From Acetobacteraceae bacterium (GTDB taxonomy: Bacteria; Pseudomonadota; Alphaproteobacteria; Acetobacterales; Acetobacteraceae), in assembly GCA_030041255.1 (NCBI GenBank), contig JASHOF010000075.1:1-64000 (forward strand): a DNA stretch of 64,000 nucleotides. The letters run 5' to 3'. A program made the translations under genes and the position numbers. Every line of letters begins with the position of its first letter. Positions within the stretch are counted from its first letter, which is position 1. Below the pieces are notes generated by a model, which did not search any database, was not told the origin of the DNA, and worked only from the letters and a program-made list of their open reading frames with translations. Below are positions 46,289-55,289 of the stretch, one piece after another.

Positions 46289-48160
46289 TCAGAGAGTGAG
46301 GCGCGCCACCGCGTAGCCGCCGAGCCGAAGCCGCCCGCCCGCCATTGGCACGGCATCGCGACTCCAGAATCCCGCCGGTCTCCGTGCCGCTTCCGCGAAG
46401 CTTGCCGCATCCAGCACGCGCACGGCTTTCCCCGGCGTGCTGATCTCGATTGCCGTCGCTCCGCGATTGGCAAGCCACAGTGCATCCGCACTCGCCAGCG
46501 CCACGACCTGTTCCGGAACGTCGTTCCGGACGGCCTTCAGCTTCAGCCGGCGCGGCCCTGCGGCAAGCCCGGCCAGTACGAGATACGCGGGGTAGACCGC
46601 GCCCTCCTCGCAGGCGTCGTACCAGGGTACCGCAAACCCGCTCTCAGCATGGATCACCCCACGCGGGCCAAAGGGCGCATAGAGCACGAGTGTCTCGATC
46701 CCCGCCGTCGCCCAGGCCGCGATCTGCCCGAGCATAAAGGCAGCCCCGATCAGGCCGCGCTGGCGGGCATCCGAATCCGCCGGCGCGACCCCCGGCGGAT
46801 CGGGTTGAGCCGGTCCGGTCGCATTCGGATTGAACCGCATGCGCAAGCTGACCGGCCCGCACCAGAGCGGCACATCCGGAACGAGCGCCCGCGCACTCGC
46901 CGCCTGATCGGAGAGCACCGAGAGGGTTTCCATGACGGACGCATCGTCCATTGCATGCACTGTCGGATTGACGGTCCAGAACTGGAAATCGGCCGCCGGC
47001 GGCGGCTCGCGGCGGGCGGTCCGCTGCCGGTTGAACTCGGCAAAGAAGGCATCGGTGCCGGCGCCGATCCTGACGCCCGGGAAAAGCCGCCGCGCCTCTT
47101 CCACCGTCGCCCGCTCGGTCGTCACCAGCGCGATCGCCGCCGGCTGCACCCCGGCACGCCCCAGCCGCTCACGCCACGCCGCAAGCCCGTCTTGGCCCGG
47201 CCGCAGCATCACCGCCGCGCCTGCCCCGCTCGCTTGCACCGCCGCGCGGAACTCCTCCAAGGAAGCGCCCTTCTCCGCCTCGAGCATCAAGAGTGCCGGC
47301 TTGAGATCCGCAAGGCGCCGGCGCAGCACTTCCGTTCCCCGGTAATCCTTCGCCCGCCCGCCAAGGCCAAGCTCGGGCAATTGCCCGCCTGCATCATCCG
47401 CTACCGCGACGCGCGCCATATCGCCGCCCGCCCGCGGCCGCGCCGCCGGCCGGCCCCGGATCGTCACGCCGACCGTCTGCTCGACCGACTCGCCGTCCCC
47501 GATCGTGTACGGAAACGGAAGCGCGAGCGGCCGACTGTAGGTCTTGAACGAGGCGTCAGACCAGTTGCGCTGATCCTCCATTTCGAACACATCGCCCGAG
47601 AACCGAACCTCCGCGACAAGTCCTGCTGCCGGCTCGTGCTCGATCGCCGCGATATCGAAAAACGGCTGGTGCGGGCTCACGAGCAACGGAAATGTCGCAC
47701 CGGTTCGCCCGCCCGCCGCGTGCTGCACACGGACCGGCCCTCCGGCGCACTCCCCTCCGTGCAGCACCACGAATCCGGTGCGGTTGGTCTCGAAACGCCC
47801 GTGGCTCGTGACGCTCCCCGCAATCGACAGCCGATCCGCCGCCGCTTGCACTACTATCCGGCACGCGAGCGTCGCCTCGCCTTCGACGATCCTCGCCCCG
47901 AGCCGGATCCGGATTCCATCCGTATTCCTCGCAAATTCCTCGATCGCCACCACCGGCTGATAGGTGCCCCAGTCACGATCGCGCACCACGAAGGCGACGC
48001 CTCGCAGCACCTCCACCCCTGCAAAACGGATCCACCGCAGTGCCAACCCCTCGATCGTGAAGGAGAGCACCCCGACCGAGACCTCGCGCCGCTCCGCCGC
48101 CGGCCCACGCAGTTCGCCGAACAGTGCCACCGCCGCCCCCGGCTCTCCCGCGCCGCTCAT
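46289..48160 (-). CDS. D-apionate lactonase-like protein (ApnL family)
   Basis: 623 residues that I assign by recall of family-typical stretches: VVRDRDWGTYQP, ETNRTGFVVLHGGE, FEMEDQRNWSDASFKTYSRPLALPFPYT and a later FQFWTVNPTVHAMDD. These point to the D-apionate lactonase group, with an N-terminal beta-sandwich (about 1-230), a central TIM-barrel-like part (about 270-540) and a small C-terminal beta domain. Known members hydrolyse D-apionolactone to D-apionate in apiose breakdown. The start ATG overlaps the permease stop as ATGA, so it belongs to the transporter operon. The true substrate may be another sugar lactone, because no other known apionate genes are nearby. Confidence 0.72.
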   Translation of the reverse strand: MSGAGEPGAAVALFGELRGPAAERREVSVGVLSFTIEGLALRWIRFAGVEVLRGVAFVVRDRDWGTYQPVVAIEEFARNTDGIRIRLGARIVEGEATLACRIVVQAAADRLSIAGSVTSHGRFETNRTGFVVLHGGECAGGPVRVQHAAGGRTGATFPLLVSPHQPFFDIAAIEHEPAAGLVAEVRFSGDVFEMEDQRNWSDASFKTYSRPLALPFPYTIGDGESVEQTVGVTIRGRPAARPRAGGDMARVAVADDAGGQLPELGLGGRAKDYRGTEVLRRRLADLKPALLMLEAEKGASLEEFRAAVQASGAGAAVMLRPGQDGLAAWRERLGRAGVQPAAIALVTTERATVEEARRLFPGVRIGAGTDAFFAEFNRQRTARREPPPAADFQFWTVNPTVHAMDDASVMETLSVLSDQAASARALVPDVPLWCGPVSLRMRFNPNATGPAQPDPPGVAPADSDARQRGLIGAAFMLGQIAAWATAGIETLVLYAPFGPRGVIHAESGFAVPWYDACEEGAVYPAYLVLAGLAAGPRRLKLKAVRNDVPEQVVALASADALWLANRGATAIEISTPGKAVRVLDAASFAEAARRPAGFWSRDAVPMAGGRLRLGGYAVARLTL

Positions 48161-49002
48161 CCGCGCACCGCACCGAGTGTCAGCCCGCGTACCAGGTGCT
48201 TCTGCACCAGCATCCCGAGCACGATCGAAGGCACCAGCGAGATCACCGCGAGCGCACTCGACTCGCCGTACTGTGCGCCCTGGAAACTCAGGAACGAGCG
48301 GAACACGGTAGGCAGCGTGAAGGCGTGGCGGCTGGTCAGGTTGAGCGCGAAGAAGAATTCCGTCCACACACCGATGAATGCGAATGCCGCCGCCGCAATG
48401 ATCGCCGGCACCGCTAACGGGACGGCAATCCGCCAGAACGCGCCCCACCAGCCACAACCATCGACCAGCGCCGCCTCCTCCAGCGCCCGCGGCACCTGGC
48501 GGAAATACGCGTACATCATCCATACCGACAGCGGCAGCGTCATCACGGTGTAGATCAGTACCAACCCGAACCGGGTGTCGTAGAGCCCGAAACTCCGATA
48601 AAGTAGAAATATCGGCAGCACCACCGCGATCGGCGGCAGGAAGCGCTGTGACAGCACCCAGAAGGCAAGGTCCCTTCCGCCGGTGCCGAATCGCACCATG
48701 CTGTAGCCCATGCAGGTGCCGAGCGCCACCGACGCCACTGTCGTCGCCACCGCAACGATCAGGCTGTTCAGGAGGCCGGCAAGCCCGCGATAGGCGAACA
48801 GCGCCGCCACATAGTGCACGATCGTCGGATGGGCAGGGAACCACACCGGCGGCATCGCCAGGTAATCGCTGCTCGGCTTGATCGAGGTCACCGCGACCCA
48901 GTAGAAGGGGAACAGCACGAACAGCAGGAAGAGGCCGAGCAGGACCGAGCGGCCGATGCCGAAACGGCGCCACCGGAACAGAAGCCCGCGTTTTCGCGTC
49001 AT
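48157..49002 (-). CDS. ABC transporter permease, MalG-like (CUT1)
   Basis: 281 residues with six membrane helices. The EAA coupling loop EEAALVDGCGWWGAFWRIAVPLAVP and the MalG-type segments GLLNSLIVAVATTVASVALGTCMGYSMVR and LPTVFRSFL place it in the carbohydrate uptake CUT1 family. ATG overlaps the partner permease stop as ATGA; its own stop overlaps the lactonase-like start. Second permease of the importer. Confidence 0.9.
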   Translation of the reverse strand: MTRKRGLLFRWRRFGIGRSVLLGLFLLFVLFPFYWVAVTSIKPSSDYLAMPPVWFPAHPTIVHYVAALFAYRGLAGLLNSLIVAVATTVASVALGTCMGYSMVRFGTGGRDLAFWVLSQRFLPPIAVVLPIFLLYRSFGLYDTRFGLVLIYTVMTLPLSVWMMYAYFRQVPRALEEAALVDGCGWWGAFWRIAVPLAVPAIIAAAAFAFIGVWTEFFFALNLTSRHAFTLPTVFRSFLSFQGAQYGESSALAVISLVPSIVLGMLVQKHLVRGLTLGAVRG

Positions 49003-49943
49003 GCTTCCTCCACTTTCAGAAGTCGGCGCACGAGCAGGAAGATGGCGACCGAGACCAGGATCAGGAACAGCCAGCTCCCCGCCGTCGCCTGCGAGAGATG
49101 GAACTGCTGGAACCCGGTCTGATAAAGGTAATAGGCCGTGGTATAGGTGCTGGTGCCCGGCCCGCCACCGGTCATCATGAAGATGGTATCGAACAGGTTG
49201 ACCGCGCCCAGCAGCCGGAATGTCACAGCCAGCAGGATCATCGGCACGAGTTGCGGCAGCGTGATGAAGCGGAAATTCTGCCAGCCTCCCGCTCCGTCGA
49301 TCGCCGCTGCTTCATGCAGTTCCGATGCAATGCCGGCCAGCCCGGCAAGTAAAATCACCAGGATGAACGATGTCCACTGCCATACATCGGCGAGGATGAT
49401 GCCGATGAAGTCCCAGGGAAATTCAGTGAGCCAGCTGATCGTCACCGGGTGGCGCAGGATCACGCTCAGGATGTAGTCCATCGGCCCGAATGGCCGCTGC
49501 AGCAGGAGCGACCAGAACTGGCCGACGATCACCGGGGCGATGAACAATGGCACCACGAAGATGGCCATCAGCACCCCGCGGCCACGGAACGTCTTCTCGA
49601 GCGCCAGCGCGAGCGCCAGCCCGAGCACGAACTCGATCCCGACATCCGCCACGGTGAAGATGGCTGTCACCACCACCGAATGCAGCGCCACCGGATCGCC
49701 GAGCACGGCCGCAAAGTTGCCCAGCCCCACGAAGGCATGGCCGGGGATGAGGAAATCGAAATTGACAAAGGCGACCCAGACCGAATAGCCGAGCGGATAG
49801 ACCGTGATCGCAAGAATAAGCACGATCGCCGGCGCCACCAGCAGCCATTTGATATGCTGCTCGCTCCAGGTCGCGAGCAGCGCCCGCCCGTCTCGCCGCG
49901 CTGCACGGGTGGCGAGCCCGTGCGCCCCGATGCCCCCGCTCAT
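48999..49943 (-). CDS. ABC transporter permease, MalF-like (CUT1)
   Basis: 314 residues. A polar N-terminal 30 residues precede six membrane helices. The coupling loop is ELHEAAAIDGAGGWQNFRFITLPQLVP, and LFDTIFMMTGGGPGTSTYTTAYYLYQTGF is the classic CUT1 MalF/UgpA segment. ATG start. It lies 73 bases after the binding-protein gene. First permease of the sugar-type importer. Confidence 0.9.
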   Translation of the reverse strand: MSGGIGAHGLATRAARRDGRALLATWSEQHIKWLLVAPAIVLILAITVYPLGYSVWVAFVNFDFLIPGHAFVGLGNFAAVLGDPVALHSVVVTAIFTVADVGIEFVLGLALALALEKTFRGRGVLMAIFVVPLFIAPVIVGQFWSLLLQRPFGPMDYILSVILRHPVTISWLTEFPWDFIGIILADVWQWTSFILVILLAGLAGIASELHEAAAIDGAGGWQNFRFITLPQLVPMILLAVTFRLLGAVNLFDTIFMMTGGGPGTSTYTTAYYLYQTGFQQFHLSQATAGSWLFLILVSVAIFLLVRRLLKVEEA

Positions 49944-50016
49944 CGCCTCCGTCTTCCGCGACCGAAAGCGCGAGCAGGCACGCCCGGCTTGCCTGCCCGG
50001 CGCCGCCCCGCCGCCC

Positions 50017-51714
50017 TCAGGTCAGGTGCACGGCCTGCCCCATCGCATCGACCGTGTGGTCTGGATAGCACGCCACCCCTTTGAGAAATTCCTGGTAGGC
50101 GGCGCGCTGCGCATCGACGCCGATCTTCCGGGTGGTCGCGTTCCATTCGGCGTCCGCTCCCTCGAGCGCGGCCTTCGGGTCCTTGCCGGCCCACACCGCC
50201 GTGCACATCCGGTCGAGGGTCAGCGCATAATCCTGCCAGCCCGGCATGATCAGGTCGGTGATCCCGAAATTCGCCGCGTTGGCGAGGTTGAGCAGGTAGT
50301 CCTTGGCCGACGGCCAGAGCGAGCGGTAGATCGGCGAAGTGTAGTGCGAGATCCGGTACGGATCGCGCAGCGTATAGGGCAGCATCACCCTGACCAGCGA
50401 GATCGGCGGCGAGCTCTGCCATTGCGCGAACAGATACGCCGCCTCCGGGTTGCGACTGTCCGCCGAAATGGCCTTGACGAAGCCCGAGGCCATTTCCCCG
50501 TTCTTGCCGGGCATGATGGCATAACCCACTTTGCCTGCAATCTTCGAGGCCGGCACGAAGTTGATCGCCTTGGATCGTTGCGAATAGTTCTCGCTCATCC
50601 GCCCCGTCGGCGGCCAGGAGAAGTGCATCGCCGACTTGCCGGTCAGCCAGGCAACCCACGCCGCCACCGCATCGAGGTCGTTGTTGCCCGGCACCGACGC
50701 CTTGTTGGCGGCAATCATCTGCTCGAGCGTCTTGATGCCCGCAGGCGTGGCGAGCTGCGCCTGCATCGTCTTCGCATCGAAGAAGACCCCGCCATTGACC
50801 CGGAACTCCTGGCAGAACGCGTACTGGTTGCCGGGGCTGCCGAACTTGCGGAAATGCACCGCGCCATAGACGTTGGGCGCGAGCTGGTCGGTGATGAACT
50901 GCGCCACCTGGGAGTATTCGTCCCAGGTCGTTGGCACCCGGTAGGGCTGCTTGTACTTCGCCTCGTAGGCGCTCTTCAGCTTGGGATCGCCGAACACGTC
51001 GGTGCGGTAGTAGAGCTCGAGCTGGTCTCCGTCGTCGAAGAAGCCCCAGCGCTTGCCCTTGTACAACGGCAGGTACTTGAACAGCGGGTGATAGTCGTTG
51101 AGATCCGCCTCGTTCATGTACTTCTTTACGTATTCGTCGACCGGCGCGATCACTCCGCCATTGGCAAGCGATGGGATCCAGGCCGGCTCGATATCGAGCA
51201 CGTCGTACGCACCGGAGCCCGCGATATGCTCGGTGATCGCCTTGGAATAGAGATCCGGGTGCGCCAGCTCCACCACGCTGTAGTTCATTCCGGTCAATTG
51301 CTGCCAGAGCGGGCCGGAGAAGTTGCGCGGCTCAAGCGCTTGCAGGCCCGCCTCGTAGGTGAGCGCCAGCGAGACGTTGTTGTATTTTCCCTTCGCCGCC
51401 GCCACCGCACGATAGGCCGAGCCGTCCGTCGGCGCCTTGGTGGAGGCAGCGACGGCGTCCGCCTGTGCCTTGCCAAGCGGCGTGTCCGGAGAGGCAAGCT
51501 CCGCCGCCGCCTGCTCGAGCAACTGCTCCTGCTGCCGCCCGAGGAAGCCGGCCCGGCTCGCCGCACGCGCTGTTGCCGGCAGCACCGCAGCTCCTGCCCC
51601 GATACCGAGCAGTGCAGCAAGAACATGCCTCCTGGAATGGTCACCGGCGAGCCACGCATCCAACTCGCGTGCAAGCGCCCGCTCGTGCTCTTCGTTCGGG
51701 ATCATCTCGTCCAT
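50017..51714 (-). CDS. ABC transporter solute-binding protein with Tat signal (CUT1)
   Basis: 565 residues, longer than the usual 400-450 for CUT1 binding proteins. A twin-arginine signal lies near residues 27-50 (SRRHVLAALLGIGAGAAVLPA), so the protein is probably folded before export. Mature segments typical of family 1 solute-binding proteins: YDVLDIEPAWIPSLANGGVIAPVDEY, YKGKRWGFFDDGDQLELYYRTDVFGDP, PTTWDEYSQVAQFI and KSAMHFSWPPTGR. ATG chosen for a GGGGAGGA box; the open frame runs 22 codons further. Ligand unknown; context suggests a sugar acid or sugar lactone. Confidence 0.87.
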   Translation of the reverse strand: MDEMIPNEEHERALARELDAWLAGDHSRRHVLAALLGIGAGAAVLPATARAASRAGFLGRQQEQLLEQAAAELASPDTPLGKAQADAVAASTKAPTDGSAYRAVAAAKGKYNNVSLALTYEAGLQALEPRNFSGPLWQQLTGMNYSVVELAHPDLYSKAITEHIAGSGAYDVLDIEPAWIPSLANGGVIAPVDEYVKKYMNEADLNDYHPLFKYLPLYKGKRWGFFDDGDQLELYYRTDVFGDPKLKSAYEAKYKQPYRVPTTWDEYSQVAQFITDQLAPNVYGAVHFRKFGSPGNQYAFCQEFRVNGGVFFDAKTMQAQLATPAGIKTLEQMIAANKASVPGNNDLDAVAAWVAWLTGKSAMHFSWPPTGRMSENYSQRSKAINFVPASKIAGKVGYAIMPGKNGEMASGFVKAISADSRNPEAAYLFAQWQSSPPISLVRVMLPYTLRDPYRISHYTSPIYRSLWPSAKDYLLNLANAANFGITDLIMPGWQDYALTLDRMCTAVWAGKDPKAALEGADAEWNATTRKIGVDAQRAAYQEFLKGVACYPDHTVDAMGQAVHLT

Positions 51715-51743
51715 TGTCCTGTTCCTCCCCTGATCGCCGGCAG

Positions 51744-52790
51744 TCACCCCCGCCCGGCTGCTGCGTTCGCCGCCAGCCACTCCTTGAGCCCTTTATCCGC
51801 CAGCACGTCCCGGTTGACCACGCCGCGCGGCTCCTGCCCCGAGAAGGCCGCCACGATCCCCTTGAACCCGCTCTCGGCAATGCCGCTGAAGCATTGATCG
51901 GTCCAGCACAGTGCGTGCGGCGTGACGATGACGTTCTCCATCGCCAGCAGCGGATTTGCCGGATCGACGGGTTCCTGCTCGAAGACGTCGATCCCGGCGC
52001 CGGCAATACGACCTTCCCGGAGTGCCGCAATCAGCGCCGCCTCGTCCACGATCGGCCCGCGCGCGATGCTGATCAGATAGGCGTCCGGTTTCATCAGCCG
52101 GAGTTCCGCCCGGCCGATCAGGTGTCGCGTCTCCTTCGTCAACTGGCACATCACGACCACGAAGTCGGATTCCCGGAGCAGGGTCGGAAGATCGACCGCC
52201 CGCGCGCCCGCCGCCTCGATCACCCGCCTCTCGACATAGGGGTCGTCGGCCAGCACGCGGAGCCCGAACGGCTGCGCCAGGCGGATGATCTCGCTCCCGA
52301 TATTGCCGGCGCCGATCACCCCGAGCGTGCGGCCGATGAGGCCGCGCCCCATATGCTCCACCTTTTCCGCCCAGCGGCCGGCGCGAGTCAGCCGGTCCTT
52401 GATCAGGAGCTTCTGCGACAGCGCGAAGACATAGGTCAGCGCCACGACTGCCATCGGCCGTCGCACCCCATCCGGCTGGATGGTCAGGATCACGCCATGC
52501 GCCGTGCAGGCGCCGACATCGACCGTATCGAACCCGACCCCATGGCGGGCGATGATCCGCGTGCGCTGCACATTGCCCACGAAGCTTGCCGGCGTCACCC
52601 GCGGCATGCCGATATAGAGCGCATCGTACCCGCCCACCTCGGCGGGGGTGATCTCCTTCACATCCTCGGCCAGGACCTCCCACGTGATCCTCGAATCCTT
52701 GCCCAGTGTCGCCAGCGCCTCGTCCCCGAATGTCGGCTTCCCGTTGGCATCCATCAGGTCGCGCGTCAGGCCAACCCGGAACTTCGTCAT
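51744..52790 (-). CDS. D-isomer-specific 2-hydroxyacid dehydrogenase
   Basis: 348 residues of the phosphoglycerate/formate dehydrogenase superfamily. The Rossmann motif GVIGAGNIGSE and the catalytic residues Arg in SIARGPIVDE, Glu in EQEPVDP and His in TPHALCW are all present. It interconverts a 2-keto acid and a D-2-hydroxyacid with NAD(P). The ATG overlaps the aldolase stop as ATGA. In this operon it may process the hydroxyacid freed by the aldolase, or oxidise the imported sugar acid. Specificity cannot be read from sequence. Confidence 0.9.
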   Translation of the reverse strand: MTKFRVGLTRDLMDANGKPTFGDEALATLGKDSRITWEVLAEDVKEITPAEVGGYDALYIGMPRVTPASFVGNVQRTRIIARHGVGFDTVDVGACTAHGVILTIQPDGVRRPMAVVALTYVFALSQKLLIKDRLTRAGRWAEKVEHMGRGLIGRTLGVIGAGNIGSEIIRLAQPFGLRVLADDPYVERRVIEAAGARAVDLPTLLRESDFVVVMCQLTKETRHLIGRAELRLMKPDAYLISIARGPIVDEAALIAALREGRIAGAGIDVFEQEPVDPANPLLAMENVIVTPHALCWTDQCFSGIAESGFKGIVAAFSGQEPRGVVNRDVLADKGLKEWLAANAAAGRG

Positions 52791-53596
52791 CCCCGTGCCC
52801 GCCGCTTGCCAGCTCCGCCACCCTGAGCCGCCTCACGCATCACGCCGAGGCCATGCGCAAGCTGCTGCTGCAACATCATCAGGTCCATTCCGTACGCCAT
52901 CATCCGGAATCCCTTGCCGAGGTAGTCTCGCGCCCACTTCTCGTCCACCGGCATGAAACCTGCCGTCTTGCCGTGCCGGTGCGCTGCGGCAACGATGCGC
53001 TCGACCTCCGCCAGGTATTTCGCATTGCCGAACTCGCCTGGAATGCCGAGAAAGTTCGTCAGGTCGAAATGCCCCAGCCAGACCACGTCCACGCCGTCTA
53101 CAGCAGCGATTTCCTCCACCGCCGCGGCGCCCTTCGCCGTTTCGATCTGCACGATGACGAGCGTACGCGCCATCGCCGCGGCGATTTTCGCGGTAACCGG
53201 TCCGGCCTCGTAATCGTCATGCGCCACGCCGAACGCCGCACCGCGCCTGCCTCGCGGCGGATAGCGCGTCATCGCCACGATCTCGCGCGCCTGTTCCGCG
53301 CTTTCGACCATCGGCACCATGACGCCCATGGCGCCCGCATCCAGCGTGCGTGCAATGAAATGGTACTCGGTGGCAGGCACCCGGACCAGCGGCACGATCC
53401 TGATCCCGCGGCAGGTCGCCATTTGTTGCTTGATCCCCTCGATGCCGACTCCGCTGTGCTCCATGTCGTAGAGCACGAACTCGGCACCGGCAGCATGCAC
53501 GATCTGCGCGATTCCGGGGGTGAAGAACTCGAACACCATGGTGCCGAAAGCATAGCCGCCGTCGGCCAGCCGCTGCTTCAAAGGATTTTCACGCAT
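52787..53596 (-). CDS. HpcH/HpaI-family class II aldolase
   Basis: 269 residues of the metal-dependent aldolase/citrate lyase-like family that includes 4-hydroxy-2-oxoheptanedioate aldolase and 2-keto-3-deoxy-sugar acid aldolases. Substrate-site Arg and metal-site residues appear in FVLYDMEHSGVG, VPLVRVPATEYHFIARTLDAGAMGVMVPMV (split here as VPLVRVPA and GAMGVMVPMV), VQIETAKGAAAVEEI and WLGHFDLTNFLG. The last replaces the commoner GPNDLAxSLG. It should release pyruvate or a related keto acid. ATG with a GGGGGA box; first gene of the operon. Confidence 0.88.
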   Translation of the reverse strand: MRENPLKQRLADGGYAFGTMVFEFFTPGIAQIVHAAGAEFVLYDMEHSGVGIEGIKQQMATCRGIRIVPLVRVPATEYHFIARTLDAGAMGVMVPMVESAEQAREIVAMTRYPPRGRRGAAFGVAHDDYEAGPVTAKIAAAMARTLVIVQIETAKGAAAVEEIAAVDGVDVVWLGHFDLTNFLGIPGEFGNAKYLAEVERIVAAAHRHGKTAGFMPVDEKWARDYLGKGFRMMAYGMDLMMLQQQLAHGLGVMREAAQGGGAGKRRARG

Positions 53597-53648
53597 CGTT
53601 TCCCCCGAATCCGCCGCGCGTGCCGTACGCGTCGGGCACTTTCTTCGG

Positions 53649-53677
53649 ATAGCATCATGCGCACAGAAGTGTGTCAA
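53649..53677 (-). promoter_or_regulatory. Candidate promoter and dyad for the aldolase-lactonase operon
   Basis: On the minus strand a perfect TTGACA is followed after 17 bases by TGCTAT. A small dyad CACA-CTTC-TGTG (53662-53673) sits in the spacer, where a GntR- or LacI-type repressor could bind. The spacing is ideal; the -10 is weak. Confidence 0.4.
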
Positions 53678-53808
53678 GCCTTGCTCGCCGCACACAGCGG
53701 GACACACGACCTGTCCGGCAGAAGTCCGGGCGGGCTTCCGTCGCCCAATGCGCGCCTCGGGAGCTGCCGCGCTCAGTCGCGCGCGACACCGGCGCGTTTG
53801 CCGTGCGA

Positions 53809-54540
53809 TTATCCCGCCGTCGCCTTCTCGTCCCACCCCTCTGCCGTCGCACCGGCAAGCGACTCGATCCGTGCCTCGTCCTTGGCAAGTTCCGCAGCCG
53901 GCCCGCCATGTACGATCGCACCGTCATCGAGCACGTAAGCGAAGTCGGCGATCTCCAGGCTCATCCGTGCATTCTGCTCGACGAGCAGCACCGAGATCCC
54001 CTCGTCGCGCATCTCGGAGATGATGCGGAAAACCTCGCGCACGATCAGCGGCGCAAGGCCCTGCGAAGGCTCGTCCAGGATCAGCACCTTGGGATTGATC
54101 AGGAGCGCGCGGGCAATCGACAGCATCTCCTGCTCGCCGCCCGATAGCTGCCGCCCGCGATTGTTCCTGCGCTCGGCAAGCCGCGGGAACAGCTTGTAGA
54201 TTCGCGGAATGGTCCACGGCCCGCTCCGCTCCAGCGGAACCTTCAGATTCTCTTCCACCGAGAGATAGGGAAAGATCTTCCGCCCCTCCGGTACGTAGCC
54301 TACACCGAGTGCGGCGATGCGGAAGGGCGGCCAGCGCGTCGTCTCGGTGCCGAAGAACCGCACACTACCCTGCCGCGCCGGCGTCAGCCCCATCAGGCTG
54401 CGCATCGTCGTCGTCTTTCCGGCGCCGTTGCGGCCCAGGAGAGTCGTCAGCCTTCCCTCCGCCACCTTCAGGCTGACGCCGTGCAGGATATGGCTCTTGC
54501 CGTAATAGGTGTGCAGGTCCTCGGTCTCGATCGCGTTCAT
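53809..54540 (-). CDS. livF: Branched-chain amino acid-type ABC transporter ATPase LivF
   Basis: 243 residues. Walker A GRNGAGKTT, the LivF-type YVPEGRKIFPYLSVEENL, signature LSGGEQEMLSIARALL and Walker B VLILDEPSQGLAP, followed by the H-loop region VLLVEQNARMSLEIADFAYVL (given in part as VLLVEQNARM). The ATG overlaps livG as ATGA. Last gene of the Liv operon. Forms the ATPase heterodimer with LivG. Confidence 0.93.
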   Translation of the reverse strand: MNAIETEDLHTYYGKSHILHGVSLKVAEGRLTTLLGRNGAGKTTTMRSLMGLTPARQGSVRFFGTETTRWPPFRIAALGVGYVPEGRKIFPYLSVEENLKVPLERSGPWTIPRIYKLFPRLAERRNNRGRQLSGGEQEMLSIARALLINPKVLILDEPSQGLAPLIVREVFRIISEMRDEGISVLLVEQNARMSLEIADFAYVLDDGAIVHGGPAAELAKDEARIESLAGATAEGWDEKATAG

Positions 54541-55289
54541 GCCGCCTTCCCGAGATAGGCCTCCTGCACCGCACGGTTGGCGGCAATCTCATCCGGCGTG
54601 CCGTCTGCAAGCAGCGCGCCCTGGTCGAGCACGCTGATGCGATCCGCGAGGTGAAACACCACGCGCATATCGTGCTCGACGAGGATGATGGTATAGCTCT
54701 CATCGTGATGCAGCCTGCGGATCAGCCCGGCAATCTGATAGGTCTCCTGCTCGCCCATGCCGGCCGTCGGCTCGTCCAGCAGCAGGAGCCGCGGGCGGAG
54801 CGCCAGCGCCATCGCGATTTCGGCCGCCCGCTGATCGCCGTGCGCCAGTTCTCCCACCGCGCGCTTGGATTTTTCCGTAAGGCCGACCCGTGCAATCAGT
54901 TCCGCGACGGTCGCATCGACGCTTCGTTCCCGCTCCGCCGACAGCCACGGGCTCAGCGCATAGCCGGCCGTAACCTCGGCCGCGATCCGCACATTCTCGT
55001 CCACCGATAACTCAGGAAACACCTCGGTGATCTGGAACGTTCGCGCCATGCCGATCTTGACCCGCTGCTGGGCGGTCAGCCGCGTCGCGTTGCGGCCGTC
55101 GAAGATGATCTCACCTGAACTCGGCGCAAAGAAACCCGTGATCAGGTTGAAGAACGTCGTCTTGCCGGCACCGTTCGGGCCGATGATCGCCCTAAGCTCG
55201 CCCTTGGCCACGCGCAAAGACACATCCCTTACCGCAACCAGGTTGCCGAAATGCTTGGACACATTGCGGACCTCGAGCATCGCGTTCAT
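54537..55289 (-). CDS. livG: Branched-chain amino acid-type ABC transporter ATPase LivG
   Basis: 250 residues. Walker A GPNGAGKTT, the LivG-typical IGMARTFQITEVFPELSVDENV, the variant signature ELAHGDQRAAEIAMALA, Walker B LLLLDEPTAGMG and the C-terminal VLDQGALLADGTPDEI are all as in LivG. The ATG overlaps the livM stop as ATGA. The upstream open frame is the livM shadow. Confidence 0.93.
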   Translation of the reverse strand: MNAMLEVRNVSKHFGNLVAVRDVSLRVAKGELRAIIGPNGAGKTTFFNLITGFFAPSSGEIIFDGRNATRLTAQQRVKIGMARTFQITEVFPELSVDENVRIAAEVTAGYALSPWLSAERERSVDATVAELIARVGLTEKSKRAVGELAHGDQRAAEIAMALALRPRLLLLDEPTAGMGEQETYQIAGLIRRLHHDESYTIILVEHDMRVVFHLADRISVLDQGALLADGTPDEIAANRAVQEAYLGKAA

